Below, in pieces: positions 41,604 through 50,264 of a stretch of 64,000 nucleotides of DNA (positions within the stretch are counted from its first letter, which is position 1; every line of letters begins with the position of its first letter). Both the position numbers and the translations under genes were made by a program. The notes under the pieces are model-generated. The model saw nothing but the letters and a program-made list of their open reading frames with translations. It was not told the origin of the DNA and made no database searches. The DNA is taken from the NCBI GenBank assembly GCA_964390805.1, contig CAYMKL010000008.1, forward strand, positions 1-64,000. Reading direction: 5' to 3'. The DNA is from CAYMKL01 sp964390805 (GTDB lineage Bacteria > Chloroflexota > Anaerolineae > VGOG01).

Positions 41604-44600
41604 GACCCAATGACCCGCACCAGACGCATGTTGTCGAAGTAGAGGGTGCGGGGGCCCAGGGGGTAGGTCTTGGTCTGCCCCTGGTAGTTCTCCTCTTCCA
41701 TGAGGGTCTCGGGCTCGAATTCCAGCCAGTCCACGTTGGATACGTCAATGTCGCGGGCCATATCGGCGATACTAATGACGATGTGCGTTGATGAGTTGGG
41801 CAGGAGAAGGATGTCTCCACCGGTCTGTGGGAACCAGCCGCCGGCAGTGTCGGCAGCGCCGACGTAGAGATAGGTGTAGTAGTCGCTCTCGTTGTAGACG
41901 TCGAACTCCAAGGCGGTGTAACTGCTCCAGTTTGTCGGGAATTGCCAGGTGCCCATCGTGGGCAAGAGCCAATCGCCGAACACGACTTTCAGCGACCACG
42001 CCCCGTCGGTGACGTGCTGGCTGGTCCGCTGTCGGGAGATAGTGTTCTCGAACTCCCAACCTGCTACCTCCCACCAGGTCTCGAAGGAGAATAGCAGGGT
42101 GGGTTCCTCGGCCACGCGCTCCAGGGAGAAGTCAACGGTCAGCGTCGCGTCTGCTCCCACGCTCACCGACTGCTCGGCCGATACGTAGCGATCCCGGCTG
42201 GCGGCGAGGGTCTGGTCGCCCGCTTCGACTGCCAGCGTGTAGGTGCCGTCGTCCTCGGTCAGCGTTGCCCCTCGACCGTTGGAGATCAGCACGCCTGCCA
42301 GGGGCGCGCTACTTCCGCTCTCGGTCACTGTGCCCTGGATGGTGGCCAGGTGTATCGGGTGCTGGCCGGATAGGATCTCGCCCATGAGGTTGCGCTGGGC
42401 GTAGAAGTCCTCAGGGTCTGGATCGGCGTCGCGCAGGAGTTGAGGGAGTAGGTTGATGGCCAGACTGCGGGCAAATGCTTCGGCAAGCTCAGCGGAGCCG
42501 TCCTCGCTGGTCTGCGCGGCCAGCATGGTCAGGTACTCGTAGTCCTCGGCTGCTTCCCGGGCCAGCTCCAGCCGGATGGAGGGCAGGGGGATATCCACGT
42601 TGACAGCAGGATCGCCCTCAATGTGATGCCCCGGCCAGAAGAGAGCTCCGGCGCCGTTGCCGTAGACGGGATCGTGAGTGCTGAGCCAGGGATTGACGAT
42701 GTTCATGTTGTTGGCGTCCCCCACCCAGGCCGCCACAGCCCAACCCACCAGGACGGTGGCGTCGTATTTGTAAGCTAACCAGCCCAGGGCGCGGTGCAAG
42801 GTGGCCTTGTAATCAATGAAGTCCCCGTAGTCGTTGAAATACAGGCCCAGCCTCTCCCCCAAAGCCACCCGCTGACGATAGGTCTCGGGGTCTTGCTCCA
42901 CCTCATCTGGGGCGATCTCCCACTCATCCACGTAGCCCGCCAAGTCAACCCAGCCCCGGTCGGGAGGGCCGGGCGGGATGGGGTAGACGCTGGCTGTGGC
43001 GACCTTGAAAACTGGGTCCACCGCCTTGACCAGGCTGGCCCAGCCCAGGAGCCGCTGCAACCCCTCTGGCCCGTTGTGCAGGGGCTCATCGCTCACCCAC
43101 TCGGTCTCGTCGCTGAAGAAGACCAAGTGTCGGTCGAACCACCCCTGGGCCGTGTAGTGGTCGCGGAGGAGTTGGTAGTACTGGGCCACCTTGTTGGTGA
43201 AGACAGGATCATCGAAGGCGGCTGCGGTGTAGCGCTGGCCGTCGGCGTCCTTCACCAAGTACTTCCACTCATTCTCGTCGAAGACGCCGGGCAAGTTGAG
43301 ACTGGGCACGCCCCGCGTGTCTAGAAAGTACTCGTACTGGGGATCGGAGGCGGAGAAATCCAGTTGGACGGTTCCGTCGGCCTCGCTGTAGGCTGGCTTG
43401 CGGTATAGCTCGAAGGGGTGAAGGCGGTGGTCGAGCAGGGCCTCGTAGTGTTTGTCCGTCAGAGCGTAGAGGGCTGCCGTGTCGCCCTCGTCAATCTCGT
43501 ACTGAGGGGGCAGGGTCCAGAGGATATCCAGAGGGAAATTGGCGTCCAGGGCGGTCGTCTCGGGCAGGGCAAAGTCCCAGACTGCCAGGTTCAGGTTGAT
43601 CGTGTCTAGCAGGGTAGCCCCGCCATCGGCGGTAATGGTGAGGATTCCGCTGTACTCCCCCGGAGTGACGTCGGCAGGGACGTAGACGTCCACCCATAAG
43701 GGCTGGTTCTCCCCAACGATCACCTCGAAAGGCGTGCCTACAGAGTGACCTGGATCATAAGGATCAACGAAGGGGATCAGGGCATCGGGGATGTGACCTG
43801 GGGGAAGGACCGCAGCCGGCATGCCCGTTCCCCACGGGTCCGATGGCTGCGTCACCTCGAAGGTTGTCTGGCGGTAGAGGGTGATGTTGTCGTGGCTGAT
43901 GGTCCCATTGGGGCCGATCAGGTCGCTGGCCGTCACACTCACCCCAGATAATGGATCATCCTCGGCGGAGATGATCAGTTGGAAGGGCTCGTGCTCGTTT
44001 CTGGCGGCCTTGATATGAACCGATTTCTCAGCTCCAGACCAGATGTAGTTGGCGTCCTCCACGGGGTCGGTGGGAAGCACCTTGCGGGTGTTGCCTGTGG
44101 CCCAGACCTGGGCGCCATCCTCCGGTGGGCAGGTCTCCCCCCAATGCACTGCCACCAGCATGATGTCCACGATGTCAATGCCACCGTCGTCGTCCACATC
44201 GTAGTCCGGATTGAACTCGGGATCGCCCGCAGCGGTGTGCCAGAGGCTGGCTACCAGCATGATGTCGGCGATGTTCACATCGCAGTCGCAGTTGAGGTCG
44301 CCGGGGAGTGGGCAAGGCCATGTTGTCGTGGTGGTGCTGCGCGGCATGGATGTCGGGGTGAATGGGAAAGCGTTGCTGCGCGGGGCTAAAGGCCCTGCGC
44401 TGAGAGAACGGAGCCCCTGCGGGGCTGAATCTAGCCCGCAGGGCTTTGTACTTTTAGCCCCGAGCTTTAGCTCGGGGCGGCTTTCGGCAGAGCCCGTACC
44501 TCGTCGCAGAGATGGAGAACCGTTACCCAGTGGGGTTAGTGCCAGGGAGCGCGGGGCTAAAGGCCCCGCGCTGAGAGAACGAAGCCCCTGCGGGGCTAAG

Positions 44601-44737
44601 ACCAGCCCGTAGGGCTTTGTGCTTTCAGCCCAGAGCTTTAGCTCGGGGCGACTCTCGGCAAAACACGCACCTGGCCTGCTGCACATGAGCACAATGCCTA
44701 TCAGCAGCGCTATCAGAGCGGCTCGTCTGCGCCCCAT
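41600..44737 (-). CDS. Dockerin-bearing DUF4091/GH123-like enzyme
   Basis: An exported protein of 1,045 residues. Signal peptide (about 1-27); about 90 residues of two repeat copies with the translation AESRPELKL; then a dockerin placed near the N terminus (about 145-200: PGDLNCDCDVNIADIML, HWGETC); a GH123-like/DUF4091 catalytic region (about 240-745) ending in the typical motif SIRLELAREAAEDYEYL; a carboxypeptidase-like regulatory domain (about 790-875); a C-terminal jelly-roll (about 880-1045). GH123 enzymes remove N-acetylgalactosamine, but the substrate here is not known. An N-terminal dockerin is rarer than a C-terminal one. GGGAGGAA before ATG. The neighbours are leader B and the GH9 gene. 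Confidence 0.85.
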   Translation of the reverse strand: MGRRRAALIALLIGIVLMCSRPGACFAESRPELKLWAESTKPYGLVLAPQGLRSLSAGPLAPRSLALTPLGNGSPSLRRGTGSAESRPELKLGAKSTKPCGLDSAPQGLRSLSAGPLAPRSNAFPFTPTSMPRSTTTTTWPCPLPGDLNCDCDVNIADIMLVASLWHTAAGDPEFNPDYDVDDDGGIDIVDIMLVAVHWGETCPPEDGAQVWATGNTRKVLPTDPVEDANYIWSGAEKSVHIKAARNEHEPFQLIISAEDDPLSGVSVTASDLIGPNGTISHDNITLYRQTTFEVTQPSDPWGTGMPAAVLPPGHIPDALIPFVDPYDPGHSVGTPFEVIVGENQPLWVDVYVPADVTPGEYSGILTITADGGATLLDTINLNLAVWDFALPETTALDANFPLDILWTLPPQYEIDEGDTAALYALTDKHYEALLDHRLHPFELYRKPAYSEADGTVQLDFSASDPQYEYFLDTRGVPSLNLPGVFDENEWKYLVKDADGQRYTAAAFDDPVFTNKVAQYYQLLRDHYTAQGWFDRHLVFFSDETEWVSDEPLHNGPEGLQRLLGWASLVKAVDPVFKVATASVYPIPPGPPDRGWVDLAGYVDEWEIAPDEVEQDPETYRQRVALGERLGLYFNDYGDFIDYKATLHRALGWLAYKYDATVLVGWAVAAWVGDANNMNIVNPWLSTHDPVYGNGAGALFWPGHHIEGDPAVNVDIPLPSIRLELAREAAEDYEYLTMLAAQTSEDGSAELAEAFARSLAINLLPQLLRDADPDPEDFYAQRNLMGEILSGQHPIHLATIQGTVTESGSSAPLAGVLISNGRGATLTEDDGTYTLAVEAGDQTLAASRDRYVSAEQSVSVGADATLTVDFSLERVAEEPTLLFSFETWWEVAGWEFENTISRQRTSQHVTDGAWSLKVVFGDWLLPTMGTWQFPTNWSSYTALEFDVYNESDYYTYLYVGAADTAGGWFPQTGGDILLLPNSSTHIVISIADMARDIDVSNVDWLEFEPETLMEEENYQGQTKTYPLGPRTLYFDNMRLVRVIGS
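44378..44655. repeat. Two copies of a palindromic element inside the DUF4091 gene
   Basis: Copies at about 44378-44485 and 44551-44655, about 173 bases apart, contain GCGGGGCTAAAGGCC, AGCCC/GGGCT hairpins and GAGCTTTAGCTCGGGGCG. They code for the repeated stretch AESRPELKL...PLAPRS right after the signal peptide. Same family as 25728-25800. Confidence 0.8.
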
Positions 44738-44829
44738 GCTATTCCTCCCATAAAAGCCTTTCGCGCCTTTCGTGGCCTTTCGCTTGTCCTGAGCTTGTCG
44801 AAGGGCGTGATTCGTGGTCCAAACACCTG
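44738..44829. other. Short intergenic gap with a TTCGACAAGCTCAGG-type motif
   Basis: No gene seen. Contains CTTGTCCTGAGCTTGTCGAAGG, a common small repeat in this window (about 44785-44806). Confidence 0.5.
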
Positions 44830-47800
44830 CTACTCACAACTCTCCCCCCAATGCACCGCCACCAACATGACGTCCACGACGTCCACATCGCCATCGTCGT
44901 CCAGGTCGTAGGCTGAAGCGAAAGCAGGGTTGTGCCAGTCGGCGGCGACGGCCATTATGTCGGTTACGTCTACCTGACCGTCGTCGTTCACGTCGGCGTC
45001 GAGGGTGCAGGCAAACAGGCCCAGCACGCCGGCCACCCAGGACATCTCCTGAACGGTGAACTCGTTCATGGGCGGAATCTCATTGGTGTCTACGTGTCGT
45101 CGCAGGATGGGATACGGATCGCGCTCGTTGGCGGCGTAGGGGTAGGAGTTGGCGTCGTCCTGGACGGCGGCGTAGTAGGGGTTGGCGTTGCTCATGGCGG
45201 CCATGACGCCATAAACAGGGATGCCCGGCACTGGCTCAACGATGCCGTCGAACATGCTTGGCTTGTGCAGCGGATCCCGGAGGTAGCGAGAGCCGATGCC
45301 GGTGACGAAGCTCTGGCTGAGGGGGTTGGCGCCGAGTTGGGTGTTCAGGTTGATCAACGCTGCGTCCCAGTAGCGGCTGTCCTCGGTGAGAGCATAAGCC
45401 TGTAGCAGCCTGAAAGCGTAGCGGGTGGACTGGGTGAAGGTGCCGTAGCCGATCCAGACAGGGACGTCCAGCCGCCCGCCATTGTGATAGGCATTGGACT
45501 GGGTGCGACTGAGATCTGTCTCGGCATCGGAGACAAAGGCATCTCGGGTCTCCTGCTGCCACGTCGGGTTCACGTCGGGCCAATCCGTATTGACGTAAGC
45601 CCAGCTTGCCTTCTGCTGGTGATGCTGCCAGTCGTTCCAGCCCCACAGCGGCGAGTTCTGGGACCAGTGGGTCTCGAAGGCGATGTGATACTCCGCTGCG
45701 CCAGTGGTGCGGTAGAGCTCGGCGGCGGCCCAGGCCCGATCATCGGTGTCGCCATCGGGATCGGTGTAGTCACCGGTGCAAACGCCGTCCGGGTTGACGA
45801 AACCATCCGGCGGCTCGACAGTGGCATGAGCCTCGAGAAAGTCCCACGCCAGTTCCGCGTGGGCCAGGTAGGTGGCGGCCAGAGCAGGATCGTGAGGCAT
45901 CCAAAGGCGGCTGCCCAGGGCCAGGATTGCCGCCGTCAGTGCCGTGTCGTGAGTGGTCTTCGTCAGGATGTAACGGGTCTCGGTGCTGTCCTCGGGCATG
46001 CCATCCACCCAACAGGCCGTGGTGACCTTGTGGTAGACGCCGCCATCTGTCTCTTGGAGCAGCACCAGCCAGTCCAGCTCCCAGCGGGCCTCGTCCAGGA
46101 GATCGGGCACGCCGTTGCCGCTCTCAGGAATGCCGTAGCGAGCCCTTCCGCCGTCGTCGCCGAAGCGCGTGGCTTGCTCAGTGCCGAAGAGGTCGTAGCC
46201 GAGCTCGAAGCTGGTGAGCAAGAACCACAGCGCAGAAGCACCAGTGGGCACGTACTTGCCATAATCGCCGGCATCGTGCCATCCGCCGACGACGTTTTTG
46301 TGACCACCCACCGGCTCACCGTTGTACAGCGGCGATGCGGCCACACTGTCATGGTAGATGGCGTCGTCGGGGTGACAGGCGCCGTGGGGGTGATCGGTCA
46401 GGGTCAGCGCAGTGCCGCAGCGCTGGTGGTAGAGGCCACGAGCAGCGATGCGGGCCGCGTCGCCAAACACGCCGGCGCCGATGGCGAAGGGATCACTGAC
46501 ACCGAAGCCGGGCACACGGGCGTGGTAGACGCCGGGCGTGGTGAGCTCGCCGAAGTCGAAGGCGAAGACATCCTCGCCGGAGAGGTGCCAGTTGGCGGCG
46601 CGGAGTACCAAGGGGACGGTGAGGACAACGGCGTCTGTATTGGCGTCTACAATGTCTACGGTCGTGGAAGAAGAGAAACCAGGTTTTTTCCCTGCGACTG
46701 ACGGCGATCTGGCTGGAAACGGTGACTGAGACGACTGCCTCTCTCTGCTCTTGGGCGAAAAAACCTGGTTTCTTAGGCTTAAGGTGAGGTGATCAGTGAT
46801 GCGCAGGGCGCCGTAGGGTAGGGCAGCGGCGCCGTGCAGGGTGACGGCGGTGGGCAGGTCTTCGGTGACCCAGGTGCTGGTGTCGTAGTCGTAGCGATAG
46901 GCCAGGCCCGCCGGCCCGAAAGCGAAGCCTTGACGGATGTCGAGAAAGGCCACCGCGTGCAGATCGGCTGTGCCGGGAGCTGTCTCCAGATCGAAAGTGT
47001 CGTCGCCGAAGCCATCCCTGCGTAAGATCACGCCACCGTCGCCCACCGCGATGGCCACACCATTTGGATCGCCGACCACGTGGCGCAAGGTGGCGGTCGT
47101 AGGTGAAGCGACGGCCTGCCAGTTGCCATACTGCAGCTCAAGGATCGTGCCATTTTCACCCACTGCCCAGGCGCCGGCCCCAGGAAATCCCCCCACGTCG
47201 TGGAGGGTGGCGCTTGTCACACCGCTGATGTCGGTCCACGTGCTGCCGTCCCAGCTTAGGAACACCCCGCCGTCGCCAACTGCCCAGGCTGTGTCGGCAT
47301 CCGTGGCGAAGACGCCGCGCAGGGTTGCCGTCGTCGGAGTCGTGACCAACTCCCAGGCGACAGCACCGGGCTCCCAATGCAGGATAATCCCCCCACTGCC
47401 CACCATCCAGCCCTCGACCTGCGGGGTGAAGTGGATGTCGTAGAGATCGGCCGCGGTGGGCACGGTCACCGTCTGCCAGTCTGTGCCGTCCCAGTGGATG
47501 ACTGTGCCGGCGTCGCCGATGGCCCAGACGTCGTATTCGGTGAGGGGGTAGATGGCGTGGAGGGATTGGATATTGGGTATTGGATATTGGGCTATGGTCC
47601 AGCCGGCGGAGGGTATCCAGTGCAGGAGGGTGCTGTCCTCGCCGACGGCCCAGATGCCGCCGCCCAGGTCGCCTAGATAGCCGCCGACGTAGCCCCACTT
47701 GGGGCCTTGGGGCAGGTAGCCTACCTGGTTGACTTTGACGTTGGGGTTGAGGGCGTCGGGGTCGAGCACGAGGGGTGCGTCGGTGGCTGGCATGGGATTG

Positions 47801-48687
47801 CCGGAGGGGTCGGTTATCCCTTTGATAGTGAGGGTGTAGCTGATATTGGGCTGGAGGGGCGCGGGGAGGCGCAGGGTGACGTCGAATCTCAGCACCGGGG
47901 ACCCACTGCTCCCCATCGGGGCGCTGCCGCCGAAATCCACCACGCGCCACTCGAAGCCAACATCGGTGGGCTGGTGAGGGGATGCATAGGCCGGATCCGT
48001 ATCGCTGACGAGGGTGTAGTGGCTTGGATCACGAGCAGTAGTTGGATCGAAGCGTTCCGCGAAGCGCAAGCGCAGGTAGTGATGGCTCTCCACCATGACC
48101 TGCTGCAACTCTGGCGGGCTGATATCGCGGGCGACGATGTCGTCCACGAAGCTGGCGCGGTACTCACTGTCTGGGCCCCAGTCCAGGAATTCGACGTCGC
48201 TCAGGTCCCAGTCTGGGGTTTGCAGGGCACCGATGGGGATCTGCACCCGACGCCATGTGCCGTCCAGCACGCCGCCCTCAATGTGATCTAGGATGGGGGC
48301 AGTGTTGGAGCTGGCGTACCAGGTGGTGACCCGGAAGGTGGGACTGGCCGGCGGATTGCCCGGGTCGGCGGCGCGCAGGTAGAACTCGATGACGTCGTAG
48401 CCGCTGAGGTTGCGTCGCGGATGGCCGCCGCAATAGAGTTTGAGGGACGGGCTGTGCCAGGGGTCGGCGAGGAGCTTCAGGCTGTGGCTGCCGCTGTGAG
48501 CTGCCTCGGTGGTGTCGGTAGCGTACTCAACGCAGGATGGGTCGGCCAGAGGCACACTGCCGGGTTCGCCATCATAAAGAACCTGGTCAGCAGTGACCCG
48601 CGTGGTCGCCAGTGTTGACGGTGGGAGCAGCGTCAACAGCGCAAAAGCGGTCAGGGTGATGAGCCTCAATGGATTCAAATTACTCAC
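44830..48687 (-). CDS. Dockerin-bearing GH9 glycoside hydrolase with an inserted propeller
   Basis: An exported protein of 1,285 residues. Signal peptide; jelly-roll (about 35-190); a bacterial Ig-like region (about 195-310); the first half of the CelD_N Ig domain (VKVNQVGYLP, near 316); a propeller-like domain (about 346-620, repeats of WAVGDxGxIxHW type); the rest of CelD_N (about 672-740, SGEDVFAFDFGELTTPGVYHARV); a GH9 catalytic domain (about 740-1210) with HDAGDYGKY (base Asp) and the acid Glu near QEMSW; and a C-terminal dockerin (about 1225-1285, HWGESCE). Most GH9 enzymes cleave beta-1,4-glucans, but the target is not proven. A palindromic repeat insertion lies at the second domain joint. 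GTG start overlaps the previous gene's stop by 8 bases, so translation is coupled. Confidence 0.87.
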   Translation of the reverse strand: MSNLNPLRLITLTAFALLTLLPPSTLATTRVTADQVLYDGEPGSVPLADPSCVEYATDTTEAAHSGSHSLKLLADPWHSPSLKLYCGGHPRRNLSGYDVIEFYLRAADPGNPPASPTFRVTTWYASSNTAPILDHIEGGVLDGTWRRVQIPIGALQTPDWDLSDVEFLDWGPDSEYRASFVDDIVARDISPPELQQVMVESHHYLRLRFAERFDPTTARDPSHYTLVSDTDPAYASPHQPTDVGFEWRVVDFGGSAPMGSSGSPVLRFDVTLRLPAPLQPNISYTLTIKGITDPSGNPMPATDAPLVLDPDALNPNVKVNQVGYLPQGPKWGYVGGYLGDLGGGIWAVGEDSTLLHWIPSAGWTIAQYPIPNIQSLHAIYPLTEYDVWAIGDAGTVIHWDGTDWQTVTVPTAADLYDIHFTPQVEGWMVGSGGIILHWEPGAVAWELVTTPTTATLRGVFATDADTAWAVGDGGVFLSWDGSTWTDISGVTSATLHDVGGFPGAGAWAVGENGTILELQYGNWQAVASPTTATLRHVVGDPNGVAIAVGDGGVILRRDGFGDDTFDLETAPGTADLHAVAFLDIRQGFAFGPAGLAYRYDYDTSTWVTEDLPTAVTLHGAAALPYGALRITDHLTLSLRNQVFSPKSRERQSSQSPFPARSPSVAGKKPGFSSSTTVDIVDANTDAVVLTVPLVLRAANWHLSGEDVFAFDFGELTTPGVYHARVPGFGVSDPFAIGAGVFGDAARIAARGLYHQRCGTALTLTDHPHGACHPDDAIYHDSVAASPLYNGEPVGGHKNVVGGWHDAGDYGKYVPTGASALWFLLTSFELGYDLFGTEQATRFGDDGGRARYGIPESGNGVPDLLDEARWELDWLVLLQETDGGVYHKVTTACWVDGMPEDSTETRYILTKTTHDTALTAAILALGSRLWMPHDPALAATYLAHAELAWDFLEAHATVEPPDGFVNPDGVCTGDYTDPDGDTDDRAWAAAELYRTTGAAEYHIAFETHWSQNSPLWGWNDWQHHQQKASWAYVNTDWPDVNPTWQQETRDAFVSDAETDLSRTQSNAYHNGGRLDVPVWIGYGTFTQSTRYAFRLLQAYALTEDSRYWDAALINLNTQLGANPLSQSFVTGIGSRYLRDPLHKPSMFDGIVEPVPGIPVYGVMAAMSNANPYYAAVQDDANSYPYAANERDPYPILRRHVDTNEIPPMNEFTVQEMSWVAGVLGLFACTLDADVNDDGQVDVTDIMAVAADWHNPAFASAYDLDDDGDVDVVDVMLVAVHWGESCE
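46674..46773. repeat. 100-bp inverted-repeat element inserted in frame in the GH9 gene
   Basis: AGAAACCAGGTTTTTTC (46674-46690) is a perfect inverted match of GAAAAAACCTGGTTTCT (46757-46773). It codes for a low-complexity stretch (about 639-671, NQVFSPKSRERQSS...AGKKPGFS) at the CelD_N joint. Confidence 0.85.
47563..47595. repeat. GGATATTGGGTATTGG repeat inside the GH9 gene
   Basis: Copy of the element that forms the arm of the cobalamin riboswitch (13215-13292). In frame, it reads QYPIPNIQS in the propeller. Confidence 0.7.
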
Positions 48688-50248
48688 AAGTTTCCCCCCA
48701 ATGGACTACGACCAGCATGATGTCCACGACGTCTATGTCGTCATCGTCATCCAAGTCGTAGGTATGGTCATAGCAGTCATCTCCCAGCCGGCAACGCCAG
48801 TGGCTGGCTACCAACTGGACATCCCCGATATTTACAGCATCGTCGCCATTGACGTCGCCGACGAGGACGCAGGAAGAGGTGCGCAGGCGGATGGCTACAT
48901 CGGATTCCGAATCTATTCCCAGGTCGAGCCACGAGCTACCGTCGTCACTGATGTAGGTCTTTCCCACCTCGTATGGCCCGTCGGAATCCATGGGGATGGG
49001 GAAAAGAGAACTGGCATTGGTGAACTTCACCACCCCGAAAACGTCGTCGTCGCTGGCCACCGGCACAGGCGAGTCCAACTCCACTCCATGGTACCCGGCC
49101 TCATCAAAGCTGTGGTTCAGGCTACTCCACAACAGATTGCTGAGCGTCGTCCCGTTGAAGTCATCGTAGATGTACACGTCCATGTCGGTGGTAGCGTCTG
49201 TGGTCCAAAACTCCACGCGCGTGGCGAATGTGTTGCTGGTAGGCGTAAACTTGCACAGGCCCCAGCCGGTCGTGCTGTCGTAGCCCATCGCACCCGTCCA
49301 CCCGGCCTCGTCATAGTACCAAATGTCGCCGTTGGGGTCGTAGTCCTGCCAGTCGTACATGAACGAGGAGTCCGCGCCGATGTTGGCTGAGCCGTAGGCG
49401 ATGGTGAAGTAGCCATTGTCTCCCCAGTCCGTGTCCCAACTGTTCTTCACGATCCAGCCCCCCGTGCCCCCTGCGTGGGTGAGGCTATCGTCCCAGCCGA
49501 CGATCAGCACACAATGGTTCGTCTCTTCTGTGCCCGCGTAGTACAGCGTATACGTACCATCGTAGTCCCCGAACTCGGTGTCCCAGGCATCGCCGTCGCC
49601 GGCATACACGGACGTGAAGATCGGGCTGGCAGTGGCATAGACGTAGGCCTTCAGTACGTCCGTATCGGGCACCGCGTCACCTGAGATGATCCTCCAGTCC
49701 AGCAGCGTCTTTTCGTACGAACAGGTCTCATTGCAGGCCATATCGCTGGGCACGTAGGGGTCGCACGACTCCAGCACGAACCCCTTTTGGGAGAACAAGT
49801 TAACGAGTATTTCATAATTCCCGCCACCACAACTCGTATCTTCCCAGTTACATTCCTTGGCGTTGTTCTCCGAGAAGTCATAGGTGCCAGCCCCGTCCAT
49901 CAGCATCTTGGACTCGACGTTGGCGACGGCAGCGAAAGCATAGCACGAGCCGCACGCGCCTTGGTTCCTCACCGAGGTGACCACGCCCTGTTCGCGCCAA
50001 TCCCAACTATCTGGCAATGTTTGAGCCATGAAACTGCCTGGCATCCTCTGCCCAGTCAGATGAGACAAGTCCATCTGCGGCGGCAGGAAACCTGTGCGCG
50101 GAGGCGGTGGCTTGGGCGTCCGCTGTCGTAAGGGGGCCCTCTGGGGCACGGGTTCCTGTGCAAGACCGGGCTCCGACACCACCCACAGGTACACAAGCGC
50201 CAAGATAACCAGTGTAGAAGCGATAACCTTTGCTATTCGCTTTTTCAC
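48680..50248 (-). CDS. Papain-family protease with lectin-like domain and dockerin
   Basis: An exported cysteine protease (522 residues from the chosen start). Signal-anchor-like N terminus (about 1-27); Pro-rich stretch; C1 catalytic domain (about 75-310) with CGSCYAF (catalytic Cys in NQGACGSCYAF), His in ETNHCVLIVGW and Asn in IVKNSW; a lectin-like beta-sandwich (about 320-455) seen after the protease in this family (WTTDATTDMDVYIYDD); a C-terminal dockerin (about 460-522, HWGETCE). GTG at 50248 is chosen because GAAGGAGGAG precedes it; the longer GTG at 50272 overlaps the previous gene. Unlike the protease at 21556-24198, it has no inhibitor-like or cohesin domain. Expression seems coupled with the neighbours. 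Confidence 0.9.
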   Translation of the reverse strand: MKKRIAKVIASTLVILALVYLWVVSEPGLAQEPVPQRAPLRQRTPKPPPPRTGFLPPQMDLSHLTGQRMPGSFMAQTLPDSWDWREQGVVTSVRNQGACGSCYAFAAVANVESKMLMDGAGTYDFSENNAKECNWEDTSCGGGNYEILVNLFSQKGFVLESCDPYVPSDMACNETCSYEKTLLDWRIISGDAVPDTDVLKAYVYATASPIFTSVYAGDGDAWDTEFGDYDGTYTLYYAGTEETNHCVLIVGWDDSLTHAGGTGGWIVKNSWDTDWGDNGYFTIAYGSANIGADSSFMYDWQDYDPNGDIWYYDEAGWTGAMGYDSTTGWGLCKFTPTSNTFATRVEFWTTDATTDMDVYIYDDFNGTTLSNLLWSSLNHSFDEAGYHGVELDSPVPVASDDDVFGVVKFTNASSLFPIPMDSDGPYEVGKTYISDDGSSWLDLGIDSESDVAIRLRTSSCVLVGDVNGDDAVNIGDVQLVASHWRCRLGDDCYDHTYDLDDDDDIDVVDIMLVVVHWGETCE

Positions 50249-50264
50249 TGCTCTCCTCCTTCTT

